Part shown: piece by piece, positions 35,039 to 44,570 of the stretch
Position numbering within the stretch: the first letter of the stretch is position 1
Layout of the letters: every line of letters begins with the position of its first letter
Source: Bdellovibrionales bacterium
Lineage (GTDB): Bacteria > Bdellovibrionota > UBA1018 > CAIMNF01
Reading direction: 5' to 3'
Length of the DNA: 64,000 bases
Assembly (NCBI GenBank): GCA_018266375.1
Contig: JAFEAO010000006.1
Location: 158,930-222,929, forward strand
Notes under the pieces: model-generated
The model's input: the letters and a program-made list of their open reading frames with translations, nothing else
Databases searched by the model: none
Told to the model about the DNA's origin: nothing
Position numbers and translations under genes: made by a program

Positions 35039-36043
35039 ATGAGATGGAGACCAGGGCTCGGTTTTACACTAGGCTTAGCTGCAATATCTACCGCTCACGC
35101 GGGCTACGTTAATGAGACGCACCTCTGGAAAAATCAAGAGGTGCCGGTGTGTTTCGCCAATTCTGCCGAACCGATTCAAGACGTGAACTTGCCGTTGCGT
35201 AAGTCAGCCACTTTTATCGATAACGGCCGGATCACCATTCGCCCCGAGACGGCCGACGATCTCAAGGTAAAACCCCTGACTGTGGAGATGAAAGCGCTCA
35301 TCCGTCAAGTGATTGAGATCTCATTTACTGCGAGTGCCACCGGTATTCATTACGTTGGCTTTAACGATTGTCCTCCGGCTTTGGATCGCGGAATCGCCAT
35401 TTATTTCAACGACATTAAAGACGATTACGAACTCGCATCATCCAACATCGGTCAGTATGCTGAAGTTCAAACGGTCAAAATCGGCGCCGGCGCGCTTTCG
35501 GATTTTCAAACTCCGGTCGTTAAAGGCGCGGATCCGGCCAAAGAGTGGGACGAGTTCGGTCAGAGTTATTTTTTGACCGCGGTGGTTCATGAGTTCGGGC
35601 ATGCCGCAGGCCTCTGGCATGAGCATGAGCGCGCGGATGGATCACCAATCAATCATCTCACCGATTTGACTGCCAAAGAGTGGCTTTCCAATCGATTCGA
35701 TAACGATCGCAGAGATTCAAAATCGGACATCAACAGCCCCGAGTTCCAAAAGAAGTTTGTAAAAGTGGGCGAGTACAGTCTTTTCTCGATCATGAATTAC
35801 ATGGTCAAAAGTTACATGCCTTTTGCCCGCAATATGCAGGTCACTTGCCAAAAAACACCGTGCGCGGATCAGACATATCTGAGATTGCTCCCGACCTCGA
35901 TTGAGCAACAAAGAAGTCTCCTGCACTCAAGCGATACCGAGGTCCTCGCTCATGAATACCTGGGGCGCCCGATCATCAACGCGTTTCTCCCTGAGCAAGC
36001 CGAATTAGCAAAATACCTCGCCGCTCAAAAACCGAAGAAGTAA
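35039..36043 (+). CDS. Secreted astacin-like metzincin protease
   Basis: About 334 residues. Signal peptide MRWRPGLGFTLGLAAISTAHA. The extended metzincin zinc motif HEFGHAAGLWHEHERAD is complete (three His and catalytic Glu), and a Met-turn candidate SIMNY follows about 80 residues later, both typical of astacin (M12A) enzymes. Four cysteines are present. The frame also allows a TTG at 35021, but the ATG at 35039 gives the better signal peptide. Single gene between fusA and the S10 operon. Probable extracellular or periplasmic protease. Confidence 0.85.
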   Translation: MRWRPGLGFTLGLAAISTAHAGYVNETHLWKNQEVPVCFANSAEPIQDVNLPLRKSATFIDNGRITIRPETADDLKVKPLTVEMKALIRQVIEISFTASATGIHYVGFNDCPPALDRGIAIYFNDIKDDYELASSNIGQYAEVQTVKIGAGALSDFQTPVVKGADPAKEWDEFGQSYFLTAVVHEFGHAAGLWHEHERADGSPINHLTDLTAKEWLSNRFDNDRRDSKSDINSPEFQKKFVKVGEYSLFSIMNYMVKSYMPFARNMQVTCQKTPCADQTYLRLLPTSIEQQRSLLHSSDTEVLAHEYLGRPIINAFLPEQAELAKYLAAQKPKK

Positions 36044-36485
36044 TTATTTCGAGAAAGCCCCGAGGCTAAGAATTGAGAAAAGAAAATGCGCATGGCATCA
36101 TTAAAGCATACCGTTTTAATCTAGTATTTCAAGCAGCGATTTTCGTTGAACCCACAAAATGCTCGCAATAACCCGATCTTTTCCCTTGAGTTATTTGTGA
36201 ATATTGGGTAACTATACCAACTTATCGTACCAAAAATTAGCTCCGCTACTACATTTCGTGGGCTGCTTGGACATTAACCCGAAAGTGTTTTCACGACACT
36301 TAGTCCAGGACAGGTCGAAATGAGCAGGTGTTAACCTGCTAAACATTTCGAGCGAATGATGAGAGCAAATTCAGGTCGTAAATTTGAGTCCCTTTAAAGA
36401 TCTAACCAGGTCTGCGCGTATGTGTGTACGTGTGGAAACCGGTTGAGGTGCTCAGATGAAGATTGAACAAAAGGAAAAGAAAGTT
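36044..36485 (+). promoter_or_regulatory. Non-coding leader of the S10 operon
   Basis: About 440 bases with no convincing gene. Two hairpins stand out: AAGTGT/ACACTT (36283-36301), and a two-tier stem at 36315-36351 where TCGAAATG pairs with CATTTCGA outside AGCAGGT-GTTA-ACCTGCT. In E. coli the S10 leader binds L4 to control attenuation and translation; this structure is a candidate for such control. No terminator for the upstream protease gene and no clear consensus promoter were found. Confidence 0.5.
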
Positions 36486-36800
36486 ATGGCAGTAGCCGAA
36501 CACAAAATTCGCATTAAGCTGAAAGCATTCGATCACCGCGTGTTGGATAAATCCGTGTGGGAGATCGTCAACACAGCTAAACGCACTGGAGCAGTCGTAC
36601 GAGGACCCATTCCTCTTCCAACAGTAATCAACAAGTGGACCGTCCTTCGTTCCCCACACATCGACAAAAAATCACGCGAGCAATTCGAAGTGCGCACGCA
36701 CAAGCGTTTGCTCGATATCGTTGAACCCACCCAACAGACAATCGACTCTTTAATGAAGCTCGACCTCTCTGCAGGTGTCGACGTTGAGATCCGTTCTTAG
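36486..36800 (+). CDS. rpsJ: 30S ribosomal protein S10 (NusE)
   Basis: 104 residues from the ATG at 36486. S10 is in the 30S head and, as NusE, pairs with NusB in antitermination. Signature: [62 protein letters not shown]. Both the ATG at 36486 (AAAGGAAAAG upstream) and one at 36456 (GAGGTG upstream) have ribosome sites; the shorter form matches family length. First gene of the S10 operon. Confidence 0.97.
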   Translation: MAVAEHKIRIKLKAFDHRVLDKSVWEIVNTAKRTGAVVRGPIPLPTVINKWTVLRSPHIDKKSREQFEVRTHKRLLDIVEPTQQTIDSLMKLDLSAGVDVEIRS

Positions 36801-36836
36801 ACGGCTAAGTTAAATACGTATTAATAGGTAAAGGTT

Positions 36837-37547
36837 ATGGAAGAAACAACAACACAAAATACAGCAGCAGAAGCAAGCTCTGCAAAGACCGCGACCCTGA
36901 AAAGCGGCCGCGGCGGAATCATGGGCATCAAAGCCGGCATGACTCAAGTTTACGGTGCTGACGGTCAATCATTGGCTGTGACCGTCGTCGAGATCAAGAC
37001 GAACACGATCACCCAAGTTAAAAAACAAGCTAAAGAAGGTTATTCGGCTATTCAAATCGGCATTCTCCCTAAAAAGGAATCTCGTTTGAACAGCGCTGAA
37101 AAAGGCCATTTCAAAAAATCAGGCGTAGTCGGCTTCTATCACACTAAAGAAATCCGCGTTGCGGATGATAAAGCGATTGAAGGTATGACCGAAGGCCAAA
37201 CCCTCACTGCTGAATTCTTGAAAGACGGCGATCTCGTCGACGTTCAAGCTGTCAGCAAAGGTAAAGGCTTCCAAGGTGTAATGAAGAAGTATCACTATGC
37301 CGGCGGTCACAAGACGCACGGTGCTTCAGTATCCCACCGTTCAATTGGTTCAATCGGTAACCGCGCTGATCCAGGTAAGGTCTTCAAAGGCAAGAAAATG
37401 GCCGGTCACATGGGTCATGCTAAAGTTTCAATTCTCAACGTTAAAGTAGTCAAAGTTGATTTGGAAAAAGGCATCATCCTTCTTCACGGAAGCGTGCCAG
37501 GTCCAAAAAGCGGTATCGTGACGATTCGTAAAGCAGTGAAGGTATAA
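36837..37547 (+). CDS. rplC: 50S ribosomal protein L3
   Basis: 236 residues against about 209 in E. coli. L3 is an early 23S assembly protein whose loop reaches the peptidyl transferase centre. Core blocks: GIKAGMTQVYG, KGKGFQGVMKKYHYAGGHKTHGASVSHRSIGSIG and MAGHMGHAKVSI. The first ~22 residues (Thr/Ala/Glu-rich) are an added, probably disordered N-terminal tail. Confidence 0.97.
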   Translation: MEETTTQNTAAEASSAKTATLKSGRGGIMGIKAGMTQVYGADGQSLAVTVVEIKTNTITQVKKQAKEGYSAIQIGILPKKESRLNSAEKGHFKKSGVVGFYHTKEIRVADDKAIEGMTEGQTLTAEFLKDGDLVDVQAVSKGKGFQGVMKKYHYAGGHKTHGASVSHRSIGSIGNRADPGKVFKGKKMAGHMGHAKVSILNVKVVKVDLEKGIILLHGSVPGPKSGIVTIRKAVKV

Positions 37548-37557
37548 GAGGTTAACA

Positions 37558-38184
37558 ATGCCAACTTTAGAACTTTATAATCAGAAGAAAGAAAAAGTCG
37601 GGAGCGTAAGTCTCAGCGACGCGGTTTTCGGCGCAGAGATCAATCGTGCAATCGTACACCAGGTGATCAAAGCCCAACTCGCAGATCGTCGCCAAGGTAC
37701 CGCCAAGACAAAAGTGAAATCAGAAGTTCGCGGCGGTGGCCGCAAACCGTTCAAACAAAAAGGTACAGGTAACGCTCGTCAGGGTTCTACTCGTTCACCA
37801 ATCATGGTTGGCGGTGGTCAAAACTTCGGTCCGATCCCACGTTCATATGCAGAACGCACACCTAAGGAAGTGATGCGCGGAGCTCTCCGTTCAGTGCTCT
37901 CTGACCGTGTTAAAGCGACTCGCGTAATGGTTGTCGACAAATTCAGCTTCAAAGGTCCTAAGACTGCTGACGCCGCAAAAGTATTCGTCGATACATTCAA
38001 ACTCGATAAAGCATTGATCGTAGCTGACGCAGATAAAAATTTGGAACTTTCAGTTCGAAATTTGAGGGGCATTAAAATGCTCCGCACTGAAGGCATCAAC
38101 GTTTACGACATCGTTAAGCACGACTGGTTGATCCTGACTCAGGACGCGGTGAAGACGATTGAAGCTCGTCTGGGTGAGGCTTAA
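37558..38184 (+). CDS. rplD: 50S ribosomal protein L4
   Basis: 208 residues, normal length. L4 lines the exit tunnel through its extended loop and in enterobacteria represses the S10 operon. The loop region KVKSEVRGGGRKPFKQKGTGNARQGSTRSP is conserved. The GAGG ribosome site sits at the rplC stop. It could bind the hairpins in the S10 leader, by analogy. Confidence 0.97.
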   Translation: MPTLELYNQKKEKVGSVSLSDAVFGAEINRAIVHQVIKAQLADRRQGTAKTKVKSEVRGGGRKPFKQKGTGNARQGSTRSPIMVGGGQNFGPIPRSYAERTPKEVMRGALRSVLSDRVKATRVMVVDKFSFKGPKTADAAKVFVDTFKLDKALIVADADKNLELSVRNLRGIKMLRTEGINVYDIVKHDWLILTQDAVKTIEARLGEA

Positions 38185-38188
38185 TGAA

Positions 38189-38208
38189 TTTAAACCTGAC
38201 GGTTTAAA
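38189..38208 (+). repeat. URAY-loop hairpin, copy 2 (rplD-rplW)
   Basis: TTTAAACC-TGAC-GGTTTAAA, eight-base-pair stem, beginning five bases after the rplD stop and ending beside the AAGGAAG ribosome site of rplW. Confidence 0.8.
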
Positions 38209-38220
38209 AGGAAGAATAAT

Positions 38221-38517
38221 ATGCAAGAAAAACTATTTAACATCATTAAGCGCCCGGTAGTCAGTGAGAAGAGTACAGCTCTTGCTGAAGTCGCGAACCG
38301 CTACGTTTTCGAAGTGGAGCCAACTGCTACTAAAACCGAGATCAAAGCCGCAGTTGAGCAGCTTTTTAAAGTAAAAGTTAAAGCCGTCAACACCAGCATG
38401 ATGCATGGTAAAAACAAGCGTTCAGGCAAATACAGTTACAAACGTTCAAACTGGAAAAAAGCAGTGGTCACTCTGATCCAAGGTCAGAAGATTGAGCTCT
38501 TCCAAGTGAAGCAATAA
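38221..38517 (+). CDS. rplW: 50S ribosomal protein L23
   Basis: 98 residues, normal. L23 lies at the tunnel exit and docks trigger factor and SRP. Features: IIKRPVVSEKSTALAE start, the YVFEVEPTATKTEIKAAVEQLFKVKVKAVNT fold and the basic loop GKNKRSGKYSYKRSNWKKA. A URAY hairpin lies directly upstream. Confidence 0.97.
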   Translation: MQEKLFNIIKRPVVSEKSTALAEVANRYVFEVEPTATKTEIKAAVEQLFKVKVKAVNTSMMHGKNKRSGKYSYKRSNWKKAVVTLIQGQKIELFQVKQ

Positions 38518-38537
38518 CGGAGAGGCAGGACTAAGTC

Positions 38538-39371
38538 ATGGCAGTCAAAACATTTAAACCAGTAACTCCAACCCTCCGTTTTAAGACGGTTGCAGATTTC
38601 TCAGTTCTGACTAAAAGATCAGAGCTCCCGAGCCGCCCTAAGAAATTGACTTCATCGAAGTCAAAATCAGGCGGCCGTAACGTTTACGGCCGTATCACTG
38701 CCCAACAAATCGGTGGTGGGCACAAGCGCCAATACCGTTTGATCGATTTCAAACGCGATAAAGACGGTGTTCCGGGTAAATGCGTCTCAATCGAGTACGA
38801 TCCGAACCGTACAGCATGGATCGCGCTCATCAGTTACAACGACGGCGACAAGCGTTTCATTGTTGCTCCGGAGGGATTGAAAGTCGGCGACCAAGTGTTG
38901 GCGTCTGACCAAGCGGACATTAAACCGGGTAACCACATTACCTTGTCTTTCATTCCAGTCGGTACCTTCGTCCACAACATCGAAGTGACTCCAGGCAAAG
39001 GCGGACGTTTGTCTCGCTCTGCGGGTTCTTTCGGTCAGTTGATGGCAAAAGAAGGCGTTTACTGCCAAGTTCGTATGCCAAGCGGTGAGATGCGTTTGAT
39101 TCACTCAAACTGCAAAGCGTCTATTGGCCAGGTTTCTAACCTTGAACACGAAAACGTCACCATCGGTAAAGCCGGTCGTACACGTTGGTTGGGTGTTCGT
39201 CCGACAGTTCGCGGTGTGGCTAAAAACCCAATCGATCACCCAATGGGTGGTGGTGAAGGTAAGTCTTCAGGCGGTCGTCATCCGACGACGCCATGGGGTA
39301 AGCCGACTAAGGGATATAAAACACGTAAGAACAAGCGTACTGACGCGTTCATCGTTAAGAGAATTAACTAA
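38538..39371 (+). CDS. rplB: 50S ribosomal protein L2
   Basis: 277 residues. L2 is needed for subunit joining and peptidyl transfer. Core: [45 protein letters not shown]. In the C-terminal loop the usual DHPHGGGEG reads DHPMGGGEG: the first His (E. coli His229 equivalent) is kept and the second is Met, a variant known in some other phyla. Confidence 0.97.
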   Translation: MAVKTFKPVTPTLRFKTVADFSVLTKRSELPSRPKKLTSSKSKSGGRNVYGRITAQQIGGGHKRQYRLIDFKRDKDGVPGKCVSIEYDPNRTAWIALISYNDGDKRFIVAPEGLKVGDQVLASDQADIKPGNHITLSFIPVGTFVHNIEVTPGKGGRLSRSAGSFGQLMAKEGVYCQVRMPSGEMRLIHSNCKASIGQVSNLEHENVTIGKAGRTRWLGVRPTVRGVAKNPIDHPMGGGEGKSSGGRHPTTPWGKPTKGYKTRKNKRTDAFIVKRIN

Positions 39372-39383
39372 GGAGAATAGACT

Positions 39384-39716
39384 GTGGCTAGATCACTTAA
39401 AAAAGGACCATTCTGCGACGACCATCTTCTGAAGAAGGTGACTGTTGCAAAAGAAACTAACGACAAAAAAGTCATCAAGACTTGGTCACGTCGTTCGACT
39501 GTTCTTCCTGACTTCGTTGGGTTGACTCTTGCAGTACACAACGGGCGTAAATTTGTTCCGGTTTTTGTAACCGAAAACATGGTTGGACACAAACTTGGGG
39601 AGTTCGCTCCTTCGCGTACGTTCCACGGACACACTCCTGCAGATAAAAAAGAGGGCGCAGCAGCCAGTGGAGCCGCAGCTCCAGCTGCAGCAGCTCCAGC
39701 TGCAGCAGCTAAATAA
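39384..39716 (+). CDS. rpsS: 30S ribosomal protein S19 with Ala/Pro tail
   Basis: 110 residues against about 92 usually. Core [64 protein letters not shown] is standard. The last ~20 residues are a low-complexity Ala/Pro tail after DKKEG, absent from typical S19. Start is GTG with AAGGAG upstream. Confidence 0.96.
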   Translation: MARSLKKGPFCDDHLLKKVTVAKETNDKKVIKTWSRRSTVLPDFVGLTLAVHNGRKFVPVFVTENMVGHKLGEFAPSRTFHGHTPADKKEGAAASGAAAPAAAAPAAAAK

Positions 39717-39726
39717 GAGGTAGACG

Positions 39727-40134
39727 ATGCAAACTCCAAATGAAGCAACGGTAAAATACATCCGGATCACTCCAAGAAAACTTGGCGTGGTCGCTGACGC
39801 TGTTCGCGGTAAGTCGGTAAAAGCCGCGTTGAATTATCTCGCGCTTTCACCACGTCGTCGCGTAGCGGGCTTGATCGCTGAAGCGATCAAGAGCGCGTCT
39901 GCCAACACTTTGCAAAAAGGCACTGTCGATCAAGACAATTTGATCGTTCACCACATCCTGGTTTGCAAAGGACCAACTATTAAACGTTTCATGACCCGCG
40001 CAAAGGGTTCTGCAAGCCGCATCCTCAAGTACACCAGCCACCTTAAAGTGTCTGTGACTGAAGGCGCGCCAGTTAAATCCGCCAAGAGAACTGCCGGAAA
40101 AGCACCAAAAGCAGCTAAAAAGGGGAATAAGTAA
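39727..40134 (+). CDS. rplV: 50S ribosomal protein L22
   Basis: 135 residues against about 110. L22 spans the subunit and its beta-hairpin forms part of the exit tunnel constriction. Core: [30 protein letters not shown] and APTIKRF-like [29 protein letters not shown]. The final ~22 residues are a Lys/Ala extension. Stop overlaps the rpsC start. Confidence 0.96.
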   Translation: MQTPNEATVKYIRITPRKLGVVADAVRGKSVKAALNYLALSPRRRVAGLIAEAIKSASANTLQKGTVDQDNLIVHHILVCKGPTIKRFMTRAKGSASRILKYTSHLKVSVTEGAPVKSAKRTAGKAPKAAKKGNK

Positions 40135-40835
40135 TGGGTCAGAAGGTACATCCAATTGGATTTCGTCTCGGTGTAACTCGTACTTGGGATAGCCGTTGGT
40201 ACGCTAAAAAGGACTATGCAAAGCTTCTTCACGAAGATTTGAAACTTCGCGATGAGCTCAAAAAGAAGCTCTACGCAGCCGGCATCGCTAAAATCGAGAT
40301 CGAGCGCGCAGCGAATAAAGTAAAAATCAACGTTCATACTGCTCGTCCGGGCATCGTGATCGGTAAAAAAGGCGCAGGCGTCGATCAACTTCGCGCAGAG
40401 ATTCAAAAGTTCTCTTCTTCAGAGATCCTCTTGAACATCATCGAAGTTAAAAACCCTGAAGCCAATGCTCAGCTCATCTCTGAAAACGTCGGCGCTCAGC
40501 TCGAGAAACGCGTCGCTTTCCGTCGCGCAATGAAAAAATGTATGACCGCAGCGTTCAAACAAGGCATCAAAGGGATCAAAATCCGTGTTGCTGGCCGCTT
40601 GGGTGGGGCAGAGATTGCTCGTGCTGAGTGGTATTCGGAAGATAGCGTGCCTTTGCATACTCTCCGCGCGAACGTTGACTACGGTACTGCGCAAGCAAAA
40701 ACCGTTTACGGCGTTATCGGAATTAAAGTTTGGGTTTACCACGGTGAAACTCAAACATTGAAACGCCAAGCGGCCCTCGATGCGAAAGCATTGCTTGCTA
40801 ACGGCGGCGAGGCTCGCCCTGAAAAGCGTAACTAA
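40134..40835 (+). CDS. rpsC: 30S ribosomal protein S3
   Basis: 233 residues, normal. S3 lines the mRNA entry tunnel. N-terminal [24 protein letters not shown], the KH domain GXXG in [15 protein letters not shown], and the C-terminal [31 protein letters not shown] are conserved. ATG overlaps the rplV stop by one base. Confidence 0.98.
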   Translation: MGQKVHPIGFRLGVTRTWDSRWYAKKDYAKLLHEDLKLRDELKKKLYAAGIAKIEIERAANKVKINVHTARPGIVIGKKGAGVDQLRAEIQKFSSSEILLNIIEVKNPEANAQLISENVGAQLEKRVAFRRAMKKCMTAAFKQGIKGIKIRVAGRLGGAEIARAEWYSEDSVPLHTLRANVDYGTAQAKTVYGVIGIKVWVYHGETQTLKRQAALDAKALLANGGEARPEKRN

Positions 40836-40855
40836 GGATTTAAGGAGAATAGAAA

Positions 40856-41371
40856 ATGTTAGCTCCAAAAAGAGTAAAATGGCGTAAGCAGTCTAAGGGC
40901 AAAAATCGCGGTCGCGCGATTAAAGGCTCAGGCGGCGAATTGTTTTTCGGCGAGTTCGGCCTTCAGGCTCTCGAGCCAGGTCGTATCAATTCAAAACAAC
41001 TCGAGGCAGCTCGGGTTGCGATGACTCGTTCAGTAAAACGTGGCGGTAGTATCTGGGTTCGCATTTTCCCTCACAAGCCAATCACTAAAAAACCTGCTGA
41101 GACCCGCATGGGTTCAGGTAAGGGTGGTGTTGAAGAATGGGCGGCGATGATCAAACCAGGCCGTATCATTTTCGAAATGGGTGGCGTAACTCAGGCGGAA
41201 GCTTATGAAGCTCTTCGCTTGGCATCTCACAAGCTTCCAAATCGTTTCAAGTGCATCAGCAAAGACTCTGAAGCGAAAGCAATGGCACGTCTCGAAGCAA
41301 CTCGTGCAGCTAAACGCGCTAAACGTGCAGGCGTAGCGCCAGCACCGGCAGCTAAGGCGGCTAAGGCTTAA
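40856..41371 (+). CDS. rplP: 50S ribosomal protein L16 with Ala/Lys tail
   Basis: 171 residues against about 137. L16 contacts the A-site tRNA elbow and completes 50S assembly. Core: [69 protein letters not shown], and [11 protein letters not shown]. The last ~35 residues ([20 protein letters not shown]...) are a lineage addition. Confidence 0.97.
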   Translation: MLAPKRVKWRKQSKGKNRGRAIKGSGGELFFGEFGLQALEPGRINSKQLEAARVAMTRSVKRGGSIWVRIFPHKPITKKPAETRMGSGKGGVEEWAAMIKPGRIIFEMGGVTQAEAYEALRLASHKLPNRFKCISKDSEAKAMARLEATRAAKRAKRAGVAPAPAAKAAKA

Positions 41372-41376
41372 GGGAG

Positions 41377-41394
41377 TTAAACCTGACGGTTTAA
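41377..41394 (+). repeat. URAY-loop hairpin, copy 3 (rplP-rpmC)
   Basis: TTAAACC-TGAC-GGTTTAA, a seven-base-pair stem lying between the rplP stop and the AAAGGA ribosome site of rpmC. Its 14 central bases are identical to those of copy 2. Confidence 0.8.
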
Positions 41395-41402
41395 AGGAAT
41401 TT

Positions 41403-41606
41403 ATGGCAAAGAAGAAATTAGAAGCGATTAAAAACTTAACGACCAAAGAAATGAACCAAAAGATTTTGGACTCTCAGAAGTCTTTGTTCGAAAGCAAAAT
41501 CAAGTTGTCTACAGGCCAACTTGAAAACACGGCATCGATCTGGAAAATCCGTAAAGAGATTGCCCGCTTGAAAACATTTTTAACCCAAAAGAGCGCGAGT
41601 AAATAA
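41403..41606 (+). CDS. rpmC: 50S ribosomal protein L29
   Basis: 67 residues, normal. Two long helices: [51 protein letters not shown], the family pattern with the central T-G-Q-L-E-N. L29 sits beside L23 at the tunnel exit. A URAY hairpin is immediately upstream, and rpsQ starts two bases past its stop. Confidence 0.95.
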   Translation: MAKKKLEAIKNLTTKEMNQKILDSQKSLFESKIKLSTGQLENTASIWKIRKEIARLKTFLTQKSASK

Positions 41607-41608
41607 TT

Positions 41609-41947
41609 ATGGCAGAACCAAAAGCAAAAACTACAAAGACTCCAAAAGCAGCTGCTCCGGCAGTAGCGACTTCGACGAAACTTCACCGTCGTACAATGAC
41701 CGGCATGGTTGTGAGCGATAAAATGATGAAGACTTGTGTAGTCAGCATCGAACGTCGTGTTCAGAACGGTGCCTACGGCAAGTTCATTACTAAACGCAAC
41801 AAGTTCAAAGTTCATGACGAAAAGAACACCGCAAAAATCGGTGACTTGGTGACTATCATTGAATCGCGTCCATTGAGCCGCGACAAGCGCTGGGCGCTCC
41901 AAAAGATTTTGCGTAAAGCTTCCGGCGAAGTTTTGGTGAAAGGATAA
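41609..41947 (+). CDS. rpsQ: 30S ribosomal protein S17 with N-terminal extension
   Basis: 112 residues against about 84. OB-fold core: [47 protein letters not shown] and [20 protein letters not shown]. The first ~25 residues (Lys/Ala/Thr/Pro-rich) precede the usual start and are probably unstructured. rplN starts four bases later. Confidence 0.96.
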   Translation: MAEPKAKTTKTPKAAAPAVATSTKLHRRTMTGMVVSDKMMKTCVVSIERRVQNGAYGKFITKRNKFKVHDEKNTAKIGDLVTIIESRPLSRDKRWALQKILRKASGEVLVKG

Positions 41948-41951
41948 TTTT

Positions 41952-42320
41952 ATGATTCAAATGCAAACACGTCTCGATGTTGCTGATAACTCCGGTGCAC
42001 GTTCAGTAATGTGTATCAAGGTGCTTGGCGGTACACGCCGTAAGTACGCATCTATCGGTGACATCATCGTCGTATCCGTGAAGGACGCATCCCCTAACTC
42101 TAAAGTTAAGAAGGGTGACATCATGAAAGCCGTGATCGTCCGCACCACAAAAGAAATTAACCGTAACGACGGTAGCTACATCCGCTTTGATAATAACTCG
42201 GCGGTATTGATTAACCCACAAAACGAGCCAGTCGGAACTCGTATCTTCGGACCAGTTGCCCGCGAACTTCGCGCTAAAAACTTCATGAAGATCATCTCCC
42301 TCGCTCCGGAAGTGATTTAA
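41952..42320 (+). CDS. rplN: 50S ribosomal protein L14
   Basis: 122 residues, exactly the family length, with no extension. L14 contributes to the bridge with 16S rRNA and binds the silencing factor RsfS. Core: [87 protein letters not shown]. Confidence 0.98.
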   Translation: MIQMQTRLDVADNSGARSVMCIKVLGGTRRKYASIGDIIVVSVKDASPNSKVKKGDIMKAVIVRTTKEINRNDGSYIRFDNNSAVLINPQNEPVGTRIFGPVARELRAKNFMKIISLAPEVI

Positions 42321-42332
42321 GGATTAAAGATC

Positions 42333-42647
42333 ATGAGTACAAAACTTTTTATTCGTAAAAACGACATGGTTCAGGTGATGGCTGGCAAGGACAAAGGCAA
42401 GCAAGGCAAAGTCCTCGCGGTCAACATCAAAGACATGAAGCTCACTATCGAAGGCGTTAACATGGTTAAGCGTCACGTGAAGCCGACTCAGACTAATCCT
42501 CAAGGCGGGATTAACTCTAAAGAAGCAGGTGTTCACTACTCGAACGTACAGCTTCTTCACCCAACAACTAAGAAACCAACCCGTGCGACTAAGTTCACCC
42601 GCGGTAAAAAAGGCGAGCTTGTCGAAAAGACAGCCGCTAAGAAGTAA
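42333..42647 (+). CDS. rplX: 50S ribosomal protein L24
   Basis: 104 residues, normal. KOW motif DMVQVMAGKDKGKQGKVLAV; the GVNMVKRHVKPTQTNPQGGI block follows. L24 initiates 50S assembly and lies near the tunnel exit. GGATTAAAG lies upstream. Confidence 0.97.
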   Translation: MSTKLFIRKNDMVQVMAGKDKGKQGKVLAVNIKDMKLTIEGVNMVKRHVKPTQTNPQGGINSKEAGVHYSNVQLLHPTTKKPTRATKFTRGKKGELVEKTAAKK

Positions 42648-42662
42648 TCTGGAGGACTGAAC

Positions 42663-43367
42663 GTGGCAGACGCAAAAGACACTAAAGAAGCAAAACCAAA
42701 GGCAGATGCAGCGCCAAAAACAGCAGCTCCTAAGGAAGAAAAGAAGCAAAAGCGTGAGAAGGGCGCACTCCCTAACGCATTGAAAATGGCTGGCGAAGGC
42801 GAAACTCAAGTTTCTCCGGCGTCTGGCGTTCTCAACATGCAAAAGCACTACCAAAAAGTAGTGGTTCCGGCACTCATGAAACAATTCGGTTTCAAGAACG
42901 TGATGCAAGTGCCGAGGATCGAGAAGATCGTCATCAACTGCGCAGTCAAAGAAGCGATCGGTAACCCGAAAGTTCTCGACAGCACGATGAACGACATCAT
43001 GGCGATCTCTGGCCAAAAGCCAATCATGACTCGCGCTAAGAAAGCGATCGCAGCGTTCAAAGTCCGTAAGGGCAACGCGGTTGCGGTTGCAGTAACTCTT
43101 CGCCGCGCGCGCATGTTCGAGTTTTTCGACCGTTTGGTGTCGGTAACGCTTCCACGCGTTCGTGACTTCAAAGGGATCAGCCCGAAAGCGTTTGACGGCC
43201 GTGGTAACTACTCACTCGGTGTTCGTGAGCAGATCATTTTCCCAGAAATTAACTACGATACCGTTGATGCGGTACGCGGTATGACGATCACGATCGTCAC
43301 TTCTGCAAAAACTAACGAACACGCACGCGCTTTGCTCACTGAGATGGGCATGCCGTTCCGCAAGTAG
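42663..43367 (+). CDS. rplE: 50S ribosomal protein L5 with long N-terminal extension
   Basis: 234 residues against about 179. L5 binds 5S rRNA and makes a bridge to S13. The canonical protein begins near residue 58 ([34 protein letters not shown]) and ends with the usual [33 protein letters not shown]. The first ~57 residues are a Lys/Ala/Pro-rich tail. GTG start at 42663 with GGAGG upstream; an internal ATG could give the short form, but the long frame is well spaced from its ribosome site. Confidence 0.95.
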   Translation: MADAKDTKEAKPKADAAPKTAAPKEEKKQKREKGALPNALKMAGEGETQVSPASGVLNMQKHYQKVVVPALMKQFGFKNVMQVPRIEKIVINCAVKEAIGNPKVLDSTMNDIMAISGQKPIMTRAKKAIAAFKVRKGNAVAVAVTLRRARMFEFFDRLVSVTLPRVRDFKGISPKAFDGRGNYSLGVREQIIFPEINYDTVDAVRGMTITIVTSAKTNEHARALLTEMGMPFRK

Positions 43368-43372
43368 GAATG

Positions 43373-43388
43373 CAAACCTAACGGTTTG
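43373..43388 (+). repeat. URAY-loop hairpin, copy 4 (rplE-rpsN)
   Basis: CAAACC-TAAC-GGTTTG. The outer pair is C-G where other copies have T-A, and the loop is TAAC instead of TGAC. The compensated pair supports an RNA stem. Confidence 0.78.
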
Positions 43389-43410
43389 ACAACTTTAAGG
43401 AGAACTAAAA

Positions 43411-43596
43411 TTGGCTAAGAAATGTAAAATGGTAAAAATTGGCACGACGCCGAAGTTCAAGTCTCGGCAAAAGAACCGCTGCCCACTGTGCGGTCGCTCA
43501 CGCGCTTACTTGCGTAAGTTCAATATGTGTCGTCTTTGCTTCCGTAACCTGGCCGTAAAAGGCCTGCTTCCGGGCGTAACGAAGTCTAGTTGGTAA
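43411..43596 (+). CDS. rpsN: 30S ribosomal protein S14, zinc-binding type
   Basis: 61 residues, the short type Z form. Zinc ligands C24, C27, C40 and C43 in NRCPLCGRS and [10 protein letters not shown]. It starts with TTG at 43411; AAGGAG lies seven bases upstream. Zinc-type S14 is often the ancestral form kept where no zinc-free paralogue replaces it. Confidence 0.96.
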   Translation: MAKKCKMVKIGTTPKFKSRQKNRCPLCGRSRAYLRKFNMCRLCFRNLAVKGLLPGVTKSSW

Positions 43597-43609
43597 GAGG
43601 TAAAAGATT

Positions 43610-44011
43610 ATGAGCATGACTGATCCAGTAGCAGATTTGTTGACCAGAATCCGCAACGCAGCGATGGAAAAACACGAGAAAGTGGAACTCCCGGCTTCTC
43701 GCTTGAAAGCTAACATCGTACGCGTTCTTAAAGAGGAAGGTTATATTAAGAACTTCCGCTTGATTCGCGATGATAGCGGTAAGGTTTCTTTGAAAGTTTA
43801 TCTCAAGTACGACGACGAAGGCGGAAGCGTAATTCGCGGTATCCGTCGCGTGTCTAAGCCGGGTTTGCGTAAATACACCGGCGGCGGCACCGTACCTAAA
43901 GTTTTGGGCGGCATCGGTATTTCGATCCTCTCTACTTCTAAAGGTGTTTTGGCGAGTCAAAAAGCAGCTCAACAGAAAGTGGGCGGCGAAATCCTTTGTG
44001 AGGTTTGGTAA
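43610..44011 (+). CDS. rpsH: 30S ribosomal protein S8
   Basis: 133 residues, normal. S8 binds 16S helix 21 and, in E. coli, represses the spc operon at the rplE start. Signature: DPVADLLTRIRNAAMEKHEKVELPASRLK, GLRKYTGGGTVPKVLGGIGISILSTSKGVL, ending GGEILCEVW. Confidence 0.97.
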   Translation: MSMTDPVADLLTRIRNAAMEKHEKVELPASRLKANIVRVLKEEGYIKNFRLIRDDSGKVSLKVYLKYDDEGGSVIRGIRRVSKPGLRKYTGGGTVPKVLGGIGISILSTSKGVLASQKAAQQKVGGEILCEVW

Positions 44012-44014
44012 TTT

Positions 44015-44560
44015 ATGTCACGCGTAGGTAAAACCCCAATTAAAGTCGCTTCAGGCGTTAAGATCGATATCAAAGGTCAACTCCTGAAAGTCGAAGGACC
44101 AAAAGGCAAGCTGAGCTTTGACCTTCCAAAAGGCATCACTGTTAAAGTTGAAGGCGCGGAAATTAAAGTAACCCGCAACGAAGGCGTTGCAGCTGCAGGC
44201 GCGCTTCAAGGAGTCGTCCGTACTCAGATCCACAACATGGTGACCGGCGTTTCTACCGGTTTCACTCGCGAGCTTGACATCGTCGGCGTCGGTTATCGTG
44301 CAGCGATGAAAGGCAACGTCCTTTCTATGACTGTCGGTTACTCGCATCCGGTTGATTTCAAATTGCCTGAAGGTATTCAAGGCAAAGTGGACGCGAACAC
44401 TCACGTGGTGTTGACCGGAGCTGACAAACAACTTCTCGGTCTCACAGCCGACAAAATTCGCGGTGTAAAACCACCTGAACCTTATCAAGGTAAGGGTATC
44501 CGTTACACCAACGAACATATTATCCGCAAAGCTGGTAAAGCAGCAGCAGGCGCTAAGTAA
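44015..44560 (+). CDS. rplF: 50S ribosomal protein L6
   Basis: 181 residues, near normal. Duplicated fold with MSRVGKTPI start and the C-terminal signature GADKQLLGLTADKIRGVKPPEPYQGKGIRYTNEHIIRKAGKA. L6 lies near the factor-binding site. It starts three bases past the rpsH stop; GTTTGTAATTT leaves little ribosome site, so coupling is likely. Confidence 0.97.
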   Translation: MSRVGKTPIKVASGVKIDIKGQLLKVEGPKGKLSFDLPKGITVKVEGAEIKVTRNEGVAAAGALQGVVRTQIHNMVTGVSTGFTRELDIVGVGYRAAMKGNVLSMTVGYSHPVDFKLPEGIQGKVDANTHVVLTGADKQLLGLTADKIRGVKPPEPYQGKGIRYTNEHIIRKAGKAAAGAK

Positions 44561-44570
44561 CAGGTGATTT

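Noticed and set aside
36456..36486. Alternative upstream start for rpsJ
   Set aside because: A ribosome site exists but the ten extra residues have no counterpart in S10 proteins, and the inner ATG also has a good site.
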